Shown: positions 1-6,485, numbered from the stretch's first letter. The stretch is DNA of 6,524 nucleotides from an uncultured Collinsella sp. (GCA_900551975.1 URYA01000091.1:1-6524); one strand, 5' to 3'. Notes: generated by a model from the letters alone, not told the origin. Numbers and translations: made by a program.

Positions 1-1293
1 GATCGAAACCTCGCGGAAGCTCACACCCAGGTCGCGAGCGAGCGACTCGGCATTCGACTTGGTGCGATGCGTCGTGCCGAAGCCGGGCATGGACACGGCT
101 GTGATACCAGTGCGCGGCAGCCCCAGTGCATCGAAGGCACGCACGGTCACAAGCAGCGCTAGCGTGGAGTCCAAGCCGCCCGAAAGGCCGATAACCGCAG
201 CCTTGGTACCCGTGTGGGCAAGGCGGGTCTTGAGGCCCGCAGTCTGCAGATCGAGGATCGTCTCGCAGCGCTCGGCCAAGTCGCCGTGGTCGGCCGGCAC
301 AAAGGGCGCGCGCGGGAAAACGCGGTCGATATCGCAGGCATCGCGCAGGACAGGTTCTTCGGCCGGCACGACCTCAAACGAAAACTCAACGGTCGTGGCC
401 TCCGGCGCATCGTCCGCGCGCGTCCACGTCGTCGAGCGACGGCGCTCGGCAACCAGACGGTCAAGATCGACATCGGCGACGGCCATATCGCAGGTAAGCA
501 GTTTGGTCGCGGCGAGCTTCGAACCGTTTTCGTAGACGAGGTTCTCGCCTGCAAAGACCATGTCGGTCGTGGACTCGCCCTCGCTCGCGTCCGCATAGGC
601 ATAGGCGCAGTACAGGCGTGCGCTCTGGTTAGAGATGAGGCTGCGGCGATAGTCTGCCTTACCGATGATTTCGTCCGAAGCCGACGGGTTGAGAATTACC
701 GTCGCACCGGCAAGCGCCATCTCGGTCGAAGGCGGCGCCGGCACCCACAGGTCCTCACAGACCTCAACACCCAGCACCAGGTCCTCGGCGCCCTCATCAC
801 AGCAACGGTAGACAAGCCCCGAACCCAGCGGAACCGGACCCTGACCGGCAAATTCAACCCACACGGGATCCGCAGGCGCCGGAGCAAACCAGCGGTGCTC
901 GTAGAACTCGCCATAGTTGGGAAGATACTTCTTGGCCGTAAGGCCCAAAAGCTCGCCCGCGCAGCACACGGCGGCGCAGTTGTAGATATTCTCGGCAACT
1001 GCAACGGGAAGACCGATGGTAAAGACAATCGGCAGCTCACGAGTCTCATCGAGGATATGCACCAAAGCAGCCTCGCAGGCATGCAGTAATGTGCGGTTAT
1101 GGAACAGATCGGCCACGGTATAGCCGCACAAGTTGAGCTCGGGCAGCACCAGAGCACGAACGCCGCGCTCGACAGCCGCGCGAACAGCCGCTAACGCAAC
1201 CTCGGCATTGCCCTCGACATCGGCCACGCGAATCTGCGGCGACGCCGCCGCCACACGCAAAAAGCCATCAGACTGAGAAAGGTGAAGATTCAT
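1..1293 (-). CDS. nadE: Glutamine-dependent NAD+ synthetase NadE, N-terminal 431 codons (partial, C-terminus beyond window)
   Basis: NadE makes NAD+ from nicotinic acid adenine dinucleotide, ATP and glutamine in the cytoplasm, the last step of NAD biosynthesis. Translating the minus strand from ATG at 1293-1291 gives an open frame of 431 codons to the window edge. The N-terminal nitrilase-fold glutaminase domain (about residues 12-280) carries the expected Glu-Lys-Cys triad: E52 in LPELNLCGYT, K121 in KKYLPNYGEF and C179 in LGVEVCEDLW. After a linker the synthetase domain begins, with the ATP-pyrophosphatase P-loop SGGLDS at residues 371-376. Full-length family members are about 640-680 residues, so roughly a third is missing on the left. 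GGGAG lies 7 nt before the ATG and supports this start. The gene is divergent from the membrane-protein gene at 1497. The identification rests on three catalytic motifs plus the P-loop and is very secure. No frameshift is seen. Confidence 0.97.
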   Translation of the reverse strand, partial: MNLHLSQSDGFLRVAAASPQIRVADVEGNAEVALAAVRAAVERGVRALVLPELNLCGYTVADLFHNRTLLHACEAALVHILDETRELPIVFTIGLPVAVAENIYNCAAVCCAGELLGLTAKKYLPNYGEFYEHRWFAPAPADPVWVEFAGQGPVPLGSGLVYRCCDEGAEDLVLGVEVCEDLWVPAPPSTEMALAGATVILNPSASDEIIGKADYRRSLISNQSARLYCAYAYADASEGESTTDMVFAGENLVYENGSKLAATKLLTCDMAVADVDLDRLVAERRRSTTWTRADDAPEATTVEFSFEVVPAEEPVLRDACDIDRVFPRAPFVPADHGDLAERCETILDLQTAGLKTRLAHTGTKAAVIGLSGGLDSTLALLVTVRAFDALGLPRTGITAVSMPGFGTTHRTKSNAESLARDLGVSFREVSI

Positions 1294-1341
1294 AAGAACG
1301 CTCCCGTGCGTAGCCGCCGTTCCAAACAATTAGCAAGCCCT

Positions 1342-1347
1342 ATTGTA
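1342..1347 (-). promoter_or_regulatory. Probable -10 box of the nadE promoter
   Basis: On the minus strand this reads TACAAT, five of six matches to the sigma-70-type consensus TATAAT, about 48 nt before the nadE start codon. No good -35 hexamer lies 16-18 nt upstream, so the promoter may depend on an activator or on weak -35 contacts. The call rests on motif and position only. Confidence 0.4.
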
Positions 1348-1374
1348 GTTCAATCGCTGTGCCCAGCCGCACCC

Positions 1375-1387
1375 CACCAATTTGGTG
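1375..1387. promoter_or_regulatory. 13-nt perfect palindrome, possible operator
   Basis: CACCAA-T-TTGGTG is a perfect inverted repeat of 6-bp arms around one base, in the intergenic region between the divergent nadE and 1497 genes. It lies just upstream of where the nadE -35 region would fall, which is a plausible place for a dimeric regulator to bind. The matching regulator is unknown, and a chance palindrome is possible. Confidence 0.25.
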
Positions 1388-1496
1388 AGCTATTGATAAC
1401 TTGATGATATCTGGCAAACGACATACGCGATTCACATCTGGTGGGTACCCTGATGGCTACGCGAAACGAAGCAGATTTACACCGGGAGGACCCCGT

Positions 1497-2447
1497 ATGA
1501 CAACCAAGTACACCGACGCGCCGCGCACGCGCGTCATGACACCGGCCGCGCTCAACAACGGCGTGCACGAAAACCATTCCATCGGACAGACCATGGCCAT
1601 CGCGCCCAAAAAGGGCCTGTTCGATGACATTTCCATTCCCCAGATCATCGCTGGCGCCGCAGCCGCCGCCACAAGCGTCGCGCTTGCTTCCAAGATTGGT
1701 ATCGCTGGTTCAGTAATTGGCGCCGCCGTGAGCTCGGTCATCACCGTTGTGTCCTCGCAGGTCTACCGCCACTTTATCTCTGCCAGCGCCGAAGCAATCA
1801 AGGGCACGCATGCCGCTGTCGACTATCCTGCCGGCGCCTATGAGCCCGCTGAGCTTAATGCCGAGGAGCACCTGGGCGGCGCCGCGACCACGCAGGAGAT
1901 GCGCCAGGTTGCGGGGCGTGCGACCACGGCGCGCGTTGCCCCTAACAGCCTGCGCGCCAAGGCCGCGGCAGAGCGCAGCCAGACGCAAAAGAAGGTCATC
2001 GTCTTCTCGATCGCCATCGCCATCGTCGCGGTCATCGCCTGCACCGGTGCCATCCTTATAACCACCGCCGGTGAGGGTCTGGGCGAGCGCCCCGAGCCAA
2101 TCCTTTCGTCGCGCACGACCGAGAGCGATGCAAATGGCAACACCCAGTCGCAAGATCAGCAGGCACAGGCGGACGGCACGCAAGACAGTTCTACCTCTGC
2201 CGATTCGTCCTCGAACACCCAAAACCAATCGCAGGGCACCGATTCCTCTACGGCCAACAGTGGCACGCCGTCCGACACGACCAACTCAAGCCAAACAACT
2301 GACGGTTCACAGCCAAACACGGGAGGCCAGACGAGCGACACCACGTCGGGAACGGGTGCAGCAGACAGTAGCAACACCAATTCGAGCGGCACCACGTCGG
2401 GCACGACATCTGACAGTTCAAGCCAAGGCACGGCATCGGGCAACTAA
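1497..2447 (+). CDS. Hypothetical membrane protein with Ser/Thr/Asn/Gln-rich C-terminal tail
   Basis: I do not recognise this 316-residue protein. The ATG at 1497 is preferred because GGGAGGA ends 6 nt before it; an in-frame TTG at 1401 would add 32 residues without a comparable ribosome binding site. Residues 1-46 are polar. Residues 48-87 form an Ala/Gly-rich hydrophobic region with small-residue (glycine-zipper-like) spacing, followed by a polar, mildly charged segment (about 90-165). Residues 167-189 form a clear transmembrane helix preceded by KK. From about 190 to the end the chain is low complexity, made almost entirely of Ser, Thr, Asn, Gln, Gly, Asp and Ala. The tail also holds a 12-nt repeat (CACCACGTCGGG at 2339-2350 and 2390-2401, 51 nt apart). 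No signal peptidase site, LPxTG sorting motif or catalytic domain is visible. The tail could be a flexible, possibly surface-exposed linker anchored by the second helix; its topology is inferred. The gene is a single transcription unit closed by the terminator at 2482. Confidence 0.85.
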   Translation: MTTKYTDAPRTRVMTPAALNNGVHENHSIGQTMAIAPKKGLFDDISIPQIIAGAAAAATSVALASKIGIAGSVIGAAVSSVITVVSSQVYRHFISASAEAIKGTHAAVDYPAGAYEPAELNAEEHLGGAATTQEMRQVAGRATTARVAPNSLRAKAAAERSQTQKKVIVFSIAIAIVAVIACTGAILITTAGEGLGERPEPILSSRTTESDANGNTQSQDQQAQADGTQDSSTSADSSSNTQNQSQGTDSSTANSGTPSDTTNSSQTTDGSQPNTGGQTSDTTSGTGAADSSNTNSSGTTSGTTSDSSSQGTASGN

Positions 2448-2481
2448 GCACATTTGCCTCTCATAGATAACCGACCTGTAT

Positions 2482-2522
2482 AACGGGCGCGAATCGAAAG
2501 CGGTTCGCGCCCGTTTGCTTTG
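2482..2522 (+). terminator. Rho-independent terminator of the 1497-2447 gene
   Basis: A perfect 12-bp GC-rich stem pairs 2482-2493 (AACGGGCGCGAA) with 2504-2515 (TTCGCGCCCGTT) around a 10-nt loop. It continues into a short T-rich stretch (TTTGCTTT). It begins 34 nt after the stop codon at 2447, the expected place for a terminator of that gene. Confidence 0.85.
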
Positions 2523-2549
2523 GGTGCCGAGGTAGCACGCCCCGTGCGA

Positions 2550-2558
2550 TGGTAAGAT
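2550..2558 (+). promoter_or_regulatory. Possible extended -10 promoter for the 2587-3888 gene
   Basis: TGGTAAGAT contains TGn directly before TAAGAT, four of six matches to the -10 consensus. It lies about 28 nt upstream of the ATG at 2587 and downstream of the previous terminator. There is no recognisable -35 box at normal spacing, which is common for extended -10 promoters. AGAGGAGA then supplies the ribosome binding site. Confidence 0.35.
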
Positions 2559-2586
2559 GCTTTGGTGTGTAAAGAGGAGATTTGCC

Positions 2587-3888
2587 ATGAGCAAGACAAT
2601 AGTTAAGCCCACGCTCTCACTGGGCAACCACATCTATCTGTATCGCCTGCTGCGCGACGCGATTGGGTGCGGTAAGCAAACGTTTATGACGCAGGTCGAG
2701 GAGGCGCTCGCCGCCGGCGACATGGCCGCTTATGACCTGGGCTTCGAGTCCACGCGCGAGTTGCTCGAGGAACTCGACGACTGCATTAAGCTGACCGTCT
2801 TTAAGGGCGGCCGCCTTTATGCCACCGTCATCGCCAACGAGGCCTGGGATGCCGCCCTTGCCAAGGGCGAGGACAAGCCCAAGGCAGCCAAGGGAGCCAA
2901 GCAGTCCTACAAAAAGAAAAAGCGCGGCGAGAAAGACCTCAAGGCTGTGCGTCCCAAGCACGTTAAGCGTCCCGAGCCCGTGGCCGAAGTCACTCCGAAG
3001 CCCGAGCCCGAGACAAAGATCGAAATCGCTATTGAGGTAGCAGCAGAAACCGAAACCGAAATCGCCGCCACGACCGATCCCGAAGTCATATCAGAGCAGG
3101 AAGCCACTGCGGAGCTCAACGAGGCTCCCAAGTCGACAACCGAAGAAGCCGCCAACCAACCCGAGACGCCTGCGTTCCAAAACAGCGATGTCTTTGGCGA
3201 CGAGGCCGAGGACGATCAACCCGACGAGTCCGCCGATCAAGACGCTACCGAGTCGACGCCGGGACCCGAGACGCCGCAGCCTGCCATCTCGCTTACGGTC
3301 GTCTATGACCCCGAGAACGCCAACGCCGGCATCACCACCATGGCATCCACGCCCATCGAGGCAAAGTCGAGCGTCGAGAATGAGAACGCGACGCAGGTTG
3401 AGGTTGAAACCGCAGTTGCAGACGTGCCCGTCACCGTGAAGCCCGCAGATTCCGAGATCAAGCCGGAAGTAACGCCGGAGCCCGCACCCATCATCGAATC
3501 CGTGCCCGCCGCTGCTTGCGACCAAATTCCCGCACCGGCTCCGGCTCCGGTCCCCGCTGCAGTACCGGCCCCCGCACCTGCAGCGTCTGCCATCACCGAG
3601 GACTTCCCCGTCGATTTCGCAACCGAAGTCTTCTGCCCCGGCCCGCTTCTGCACCAGCTGTCGACCTATCTCCCCTACGGCGCCGACACGCTCGGCATCG
3701 TCGGCGAGTACTACTGGATCGCCCGCGAACGCGGCACCATCGAGGCCGCGCGAAACCGTGCAAGCTTCCCCCTGCGCTACACGCAGGCCGGCGAGCGCCG
3801 CGAAGTCACCGTGCGCATCCGCCGCAACACCACCGGCGGTCTCGGAGCCGCCTGGACTATCGATAAAGTCGAAGAACCCGAGCAGTAA
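2587..3888 (+). CDS. Hypothetical protein: possible LOTUS/winged-helix-like N-terminus, long Glu/Pro/Ala-rich linker, conserved-looking C-terminal domain
   Basis: This is a 433-residue protein of unknown function. The ATG at 2587 is chosen because GAGGAGA sits 6 nt before it; an ATG at 2557 would add 10 residues but lies before that site and overlaps the putative promoter. Residues about 12-95 look like one compact alpha/beta domain. The pattern LGFESTRELLEEL (51-63), then IKL and LYATV, resembles the second half of LOTUS/OST-HTH winged-helix domains, which bind RNA. That match is by eye and uncertain. Residues 97-128 are lysine-rich (KKKKRGEK), suiting nucleic-acid or ribosome contact. Residues about 129-338 are a disordered Glu/Pro/Val/Ala stretch ending in alternating Pro-Ala. 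Residues 339-429 look folded again, with aromatic GEYYWIAR at 373-380 and strand-like RREVTVRIRR at 404-413. No signal peptide or transmembrane helix is seen, so the protein is probably cytoplasmic. It is monocistronic, with a terminator 5 nt after its stop. It could instead be a cell-envelope or scaffold protein of the TolA-like linker type. Confidence 0.85.
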   Translation: MSKTIVKPTLSLGNHIYLYRLLRDAIGCGKQTFMTQVEEALAAGDMAAYDLGFESTRELLEELDDCIKLTVFKGGRLYATVIANEAWDAALAKGEDKPKAAKGAKQSYKKKKRGEKDLKAVRPKHVKRPEPVAEVTPKPEPETKIEIAIEVAAETETEIAATTDPEVISEQEATAELNEAPKSTTEEAANQPETPAFQNSDVFGDEAEDDQPDESADQDATESTPGPETPQPAISLTVVYDPENANAGITTMASTPIEAKSSVENENATQVEVETAVADVPVTVKPADSEIKPEVTPEPAPIIESVPAAACDQIPAPAPAPVPAAVPAPAPAASAITEDFPVDFATEVFCPGPLLHQLSTYLPYGADTLGIVGEYYWIARERGTIEAARNRASFPLRYTQAGERREVTVRIRRNTTGGLGAAWTIDKVEEPEQ

Positions 3889-3892
3889 CGAC

Positions 3893-3929
3893 AAACGGCT
3901 CAAATCCAAACCCGGATTTGAGCCGTTTT
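3893..3929 (+). terminator. Rho-independent terminator of the 2587-3888 gene, possibly bidirectional
   Basis: A perfect 15-bp stem pairs 3893-3907 with 3914-3928 around the 6-nt loop AAACCC and ends in TTTT, starting 5 nt after the stop codon. On the minus strand the same hairpin is followed by TTTGTCGTT, so it could also stop leftward transcripts coming from ettA. Two genes converge here, and a shared terminator would fit. Confidence 0.88.
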
Positions 3930-3937
3930 CATTACGC

Positions 3938-3969
3938 ATTTATTGATATTGCTCATTTATCGATGTTGC
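3938..3969 (+). repeat. Imperfect 15-nt tandem direct repeat, period 17
   Basis: ATTTATTGATATTGC (3938-3952) is followed, after TC, by ATTTATCGATGTTGC (3955-3969), 13 of 15 positions identical; both differences are transitions. The AT-rich pair stands out from the GC-rich surroundings and runs directly into the left end of the palindromic element. It could be a protein-binding site pair, a remnant of a duplicated insertion boundary or a promoter region, but no properly spaced -35/-10 pair is visible. Confidence 0.6.
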
Positions 3970-4124
3970 GTAACCGACAGCGAGCGGGTCGCAAGTGCCC
4001 CAGGTTGCCGTGAAAGAGGAGCGACGCGTACTTCGGTACGCGAGCGACGGTTTGAACGGCAAGATGGGGTGCTTGCGGCCCGCGCAGCGTCGAGCAGTTA
4101 CGCGGTTTGGAAAAACCGCGTAAC
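3968..4124. repeat. Large palindromic, hairpin-forming intergenic element (extragenic repeat or structured RNA candidate)
   Basis: The stretch folds almost entirely on itself. An outer stem pairs 3968-3974 (GCGTAAC) with 4097-4103 (GTTACGC), and CGAC at 3975-3978 pairs with GTCG at 4089-4092. A 19-bp helix with three G-U wobbles pairs 3984-4002 with 4065-4083. TTGCCGT at 4005-4011 pairs with ACGGCAA at 4056-4062. The tip holds a 7-bp hairpin, CGCGTAC-TTCG-GTACGCG (4025-4042), flanked by direct copies of GAGCGAC at 4019-4025 and 4042-4048. A second hairpin at 4097-4124 closes the right end, 3 nt from the ettA stop codon. The C(UUCG)G tetraloop forms only in plus-strand RNA, which favours that strand if the element acts as RNA. 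Reading frames through it have no protein-like character. It could be a REP- or MITE-like dispersed element, a non-coding RNA or a 3'-end structure. I cannot assign it to a named family. Confidence 0.7.
4097..4124 (-). terminator. Hairpin directly after the ettA stop, possible 3'-end structure
   Basis: GTTACGCGGTTT (4097-4108) and AAACCGCGTAAC (4113-4124) form a perfect 12-bp stem with a 4-nt loop, beginning 3 nt after the ettA stop codon at 4130-4128. Position and stem strength fit an intrinsic terminator. However, the minus-strand RNA after the stem reads TGCTCGACG with no U tract, so it may instead protect the 3' end or be part of the palindromic element. Its left arm is also used by the element's outer stem, so the two folds compete. 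Confidence 0.4.
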
Positions 4125-4127
4125 GAT

Positions 4128-5807
4128 CTAGTCGCGCGTCAGCTTGCGGTGAATACGATGCGGCTGGGCTGCGTCCTCGCCCAGGCGCTCGATGCGGTTG
4201 GCCTGATAGGCCTCGAAGTTGCCCTCGAACCAATACCAGTTGCCCGGATTCTCGTCGGTGCCCTCCCACGCCAGAATGTGCGTGGCGACGCGGTCCAGGA
4301 ACATACGGTCGTGGCTAATGACCACCGAGCAGCCCGGGAACTCGAGCAGCGCCGCTTCGAGCGAGGACAGCGTCTCGACATCGAGGTCGTTCGTGGGCTC
4401 GTCGAGGAGCAGCAGGTTGCCGCCCTGCTTGAGCGTGAGCGCCAGGTTCAGACGGTTGCGCTCACCACCGGAGAGTACGCCAGCGCGCTTCTGCTGGTCC
4501 TGGCCCTTAAAGCCAAAGCTCGCCACATAAGCACGGCTCGGAACCTCGGTCTCGCCGACCATCATGTGATCCAGGCCATCCGAGACGACCTCCCACAGGT
4601 TCTTATCGGGGTCGATGCCAGAACGGTTCTGATCGACATAGGAGATCTTGACGGTCTCGCCCACCTCGAGCTCGCCCGAAGTCAGCGGCTCCAGGCCCAC
4701 GATGGTCTTGAACAGCGTGGTCTTGCCCACACCGTTGGGGCCGATGACGCCCACGATGCCGTTGCGCGGCAGGGTGAACGAAAGGTCATCGATGAGCACG
4801 CGGCCATCGAACTCCTTGTGCAGGTGATGGGCCTCGAGCACCTTGTTGCCCAAACGCGGACCCACAGGGATGCGGATATCGGTCCAGTCGAGCTTCTGGC
4901 TTGCGCGGGCCTCGGCCTCCATCTCCTCGTAGCGAGCCAGACGGGCCTTGTTCTTGGCTTGACGGGCCTTGGGGCTGGAGCGAACCCACTCGAGCTCGGC
5001 CTCCATGCGCTTGGCGAGCTTGGCGTCGCGGTTGCCCTGAGCCTCGATACGGGCGGCCTTGGTCTCCAGATACGTGGAGTAGTTGCCCTTGTAGGGATAG
5101 AGGTGACCGCGGTCGACCTCGCAGATCCACTCGGCAACGTTATCCAGGAAGTAGCGATCGTGTGTGACGGCAAGCACCGCGCCCTGGTAGTTGTGCAGGA
5201 AATGCTCGAGCCACAGGATCGACTCGGCGTCCAGGTGGTTCGTGGGCTCGTCGAGCAGCAGCAGGTCGGGAGCCTCGAGCAGCAGCTTGCACAGGGCCAC
5301 GCGACGGCGCTCGCCGCCGGAAAGCACGTTGACCGGCATGTCGGAATCGGGCAGCTGCAGGGCGTCCATGGCCTGGCCGAGCTTGGAATCGATATCCCAG
5401 CCGTCGGCGGCGTCAATCTCGTCCTGGAGCTTTCCCATCTCGGCCATGAGGGCGTCCATGTCGCAATCCGGGTCGCACATCTCCTCGCCGATCTTGTTGA
5501 AGCGATCGACCTTGGCAATCATGTCGCCAAATGCCATGCGCACGTTCTCGATGACGGTCTTGTCGTCGTCGAGCGGCGGCTCCTGCTGCAGGATGCCGAC
5601 CGTGAAGCCCGGGGTCAGCGTGGCCTCGCCGTTGCTCACGGTCTCCAGGCCGGCCATGATCTTGAGCAGGGTGGACTTACCCATGCCGTTCGGGCCCACG
5701 ACGCCGATTTTCGCGCCGGGCAGGAAGCTCAGGGTCACGTCATCGAGGATCACGCGGTCGCCGTAGGATTTACGGGCCTTGATCATCTGAAACACAAATT
5801 CAGCCAT
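4128..5807 (-). CDS. ettA: Energy-dependent translational throttle protein EttA (ABC-F ATPase)
   Basis: EttA binds the ribosomal E site next to the P-site tRNA and gates the step from initiation to elongation according to the ATP/ADP ratio. The 559-residue product has two ATP-binding cassettes and no membrane helices, and nearly matches the 555 residues of the E. coli protein. Cassette 1 has Walker A GPNGMGKST (38-46), signature LSGGERRR (162-169) and Walker B LLLLDEPTNHLD with catalytic E187. Cassette 2 has GPNGVGKTT (356-364), LSGGERNR (445-452) and LLLLDEPTNDLD with E470, the E. coli position. The insert at about 95-140 corresponds to the EttA arm. The basic, helical linker at about 242-322 (with KARQAKNKARLARYEEM) corresponds to the P-site tRNA interaction motif. 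AAGG lies 6 nt before the ATG at 5807. The gene converges on the 2587-3888 gene. Other ABC-F members such as Uup or resistance proteins are less likely, given the arm, the length and motif agreement throughout. Confidence 0.96.
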   Translation of the reverse strand: MAEFVFQMIKARKSYGDRVILDDVTLSFLPGAKIGVVGPNGMGKSTLLKIMAGLETVSNGEATLTPGFTVGILQQEPPLDDDKTVIENVRMAFGDMIAKVDRFNKIGEEMCDPDCDMDALMAEMGKLQDEIDAADGWDIDSKLGQAMDALQLPDSDMPVNVLSGGERRRVALCKLLLEAPDLLLLDEPTNHLDAESILWLEHFLHNYQGAVLAVTHDRYFLDNVAEWICEVDRGHLYPYKGNYSTYLETKAARIEAQGNRDAKLAKRMEAELEWVRSSPKARQAKNKARLARYEEMEAEARASQKLDWTDIRIPVGPRLGNKVLEAHHLHKEFDGRVLIDDLSFTLPRNGIVGVIGPNGVGKTTLFKTIVGLEPLTSGELEVGETVKISYVDQNRSGIDPDKNLWEVVSDGLDHMMVGETEVPSRAYVASFGFKGQDQQKRAGVLSGGERNRLNLALTLKQGGNLLLLDEPTNDLDVETLSSLEAALLEFPGCSVVISHDRMFLDRVATHILAWEGTDENPGNWYWFEGNFEAYQANRIERLGEDAAQPHRIHRKLTRD

Positions 5808-5848
5808 ATGTTACCTTATCGTTCAAGAAACGCTGATTTTCCAACGTT

Positions 5849-5870
5849 TTGCGGGACCCGGACCCCGCAA
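5849..5870 (-). promoter_or_regulatory. Hairpin in the ettA leader
   Basis: On the minus strand TTGCGGG and CCCGCAA pair as a perfect 7-bp GC-rich stem around an 8-nt loop, ending 41 nt before the ettA start codon. No U tract follows it, so it is not an obvious attenuator. It may shape the leader or stabilise the transcript. A GATAAT hexamer on the minus strand near 5997-6002 could be the -10 of a promoter that would place this hairpin in the untranslated leader, but its -35 region is poor. Confidence 0.35.
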
Positions 5871-6485
5871 TGACACCAATGGAAAACGACGCGACCGTTT
5901 ACGGGGGTGTCCCGGACGGCCCGTTGTGCGTCATTCGCTGTTGTGGTTGTCCCGTGTCATCGCCGGCGCCATGGTCCTACGCAAAAGCACCTTGTGGATT
6001 ATCCCATATCCCATCGTCATGCCGCATCGGTGCGGTGATGCTTAATTGAGTTGGGCTTGGGGTGCTTTTAGTGCATATTGGTCAATCGGTCCCTTTTTGC
6101 CTCGTCAGGAGTCCGCGTAAGCGCGACGTGATTCGGTTGCGCGCTGGCCCGCATACGCAATGTCATGGAAATCGGTAGCAATATCAGTCCAATACCATGA
6201 ACATCATTGGGATGTCGAACTGAGATTCGGGCAATGCAACAAAGTCGAGCGCTCACGAGGCCGGTTATGGATACGAGGACAGTTGCGTCCAGAGCACTAT
6301 TGGCGAAATTGTTATGAGCGCAAAACCAGTTCACAAGCAAAGAGTATGGGCATTGCGCATATGGTGATTATATTCATTCTGAAATGTTACCTTGATTGTC
6401 CAGCTCATTCCACGAGGATGGGCGGCGGCGCCGTTTCAGCTGCCTTTATGGATGAGGCTGGGGATTATGCGAGGGGCCGATCGAT
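5871..6485. other. Gene-poor region between divergent ettA and the right-edge gene
   Basis: I see no convincing gene in these roughly 600 bases. Two open stretches exist, 6068-6340 on the minus strand (90 residues, TTG start) and 6160-6498 on the plus strand (112 residues). They overlap each other, lack clear ribosome binding sites and have no recognisable domain. The minus-strand one contains short hydrophobic runs, so a decayed membrane-protein gene cannot be excluded. No tRNA, rRNA, riboswitch or CRISPR repeat is visible. From about 6150 the sequence becomes more AT-rich than the flanking genes, with TATATT at 6369-6374 as a possible weak -10 for the right-edge gene. Confidence 0.5.

Noticed and set aside
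214..1089. 291-residue plus-strand open frame opposite nadE
   Set aside because: The minus strand encodes NadE with an intact catalytic triad and P-loop over the same interval; the plus-strand frame has no recognisable features.
3540..3590. Repetitive GC-rich stretch considered as a CRISPR-like or DNA repeat array
   Set aside because: It is simply the alternating Pro-Ala coding of the linker in the 2587-3888 protein, with no regular spacers.
3091..3939. 282-residue minus-strand open frame opposite the 2587-3888 gene
   Set aside because: Its Gly/Arg/Leu/Asp-rich translation is the complement of the Glu/Pro/Ala linker codons, and it runs through the terminator hairpin at 3893-3929.
3943..4131. 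62-residue open frame through the palindromic element
   Set aside because: The sequence is explained by base pairing, the translation is Arg-rich and domain-free, and there is no ribosome binding site before its start.
4107..5873. 588-residue open frame on the plus strand across the whole ettA gene
   Set aside because: It is the antisense shadow of ettA, which has full EttA motifs on the minus strand; the antisense translation is a Leu/Val/Ala/Gly/His-rich composition without domains.
6008..6040. Short CCGCA-TCGG-TGCGG hairpin considered as a terminator
   Set aside because: The stem is only 5 bp, there is no T tract after it, and no gene ends nearby on the plus strand.
6068..6340. 90-residue minus-strand open frame
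   Set aside because: It has a TTG start without a ribosome binding site and no recognisable family; its short hydrophobic runs are not enough to call a gene.
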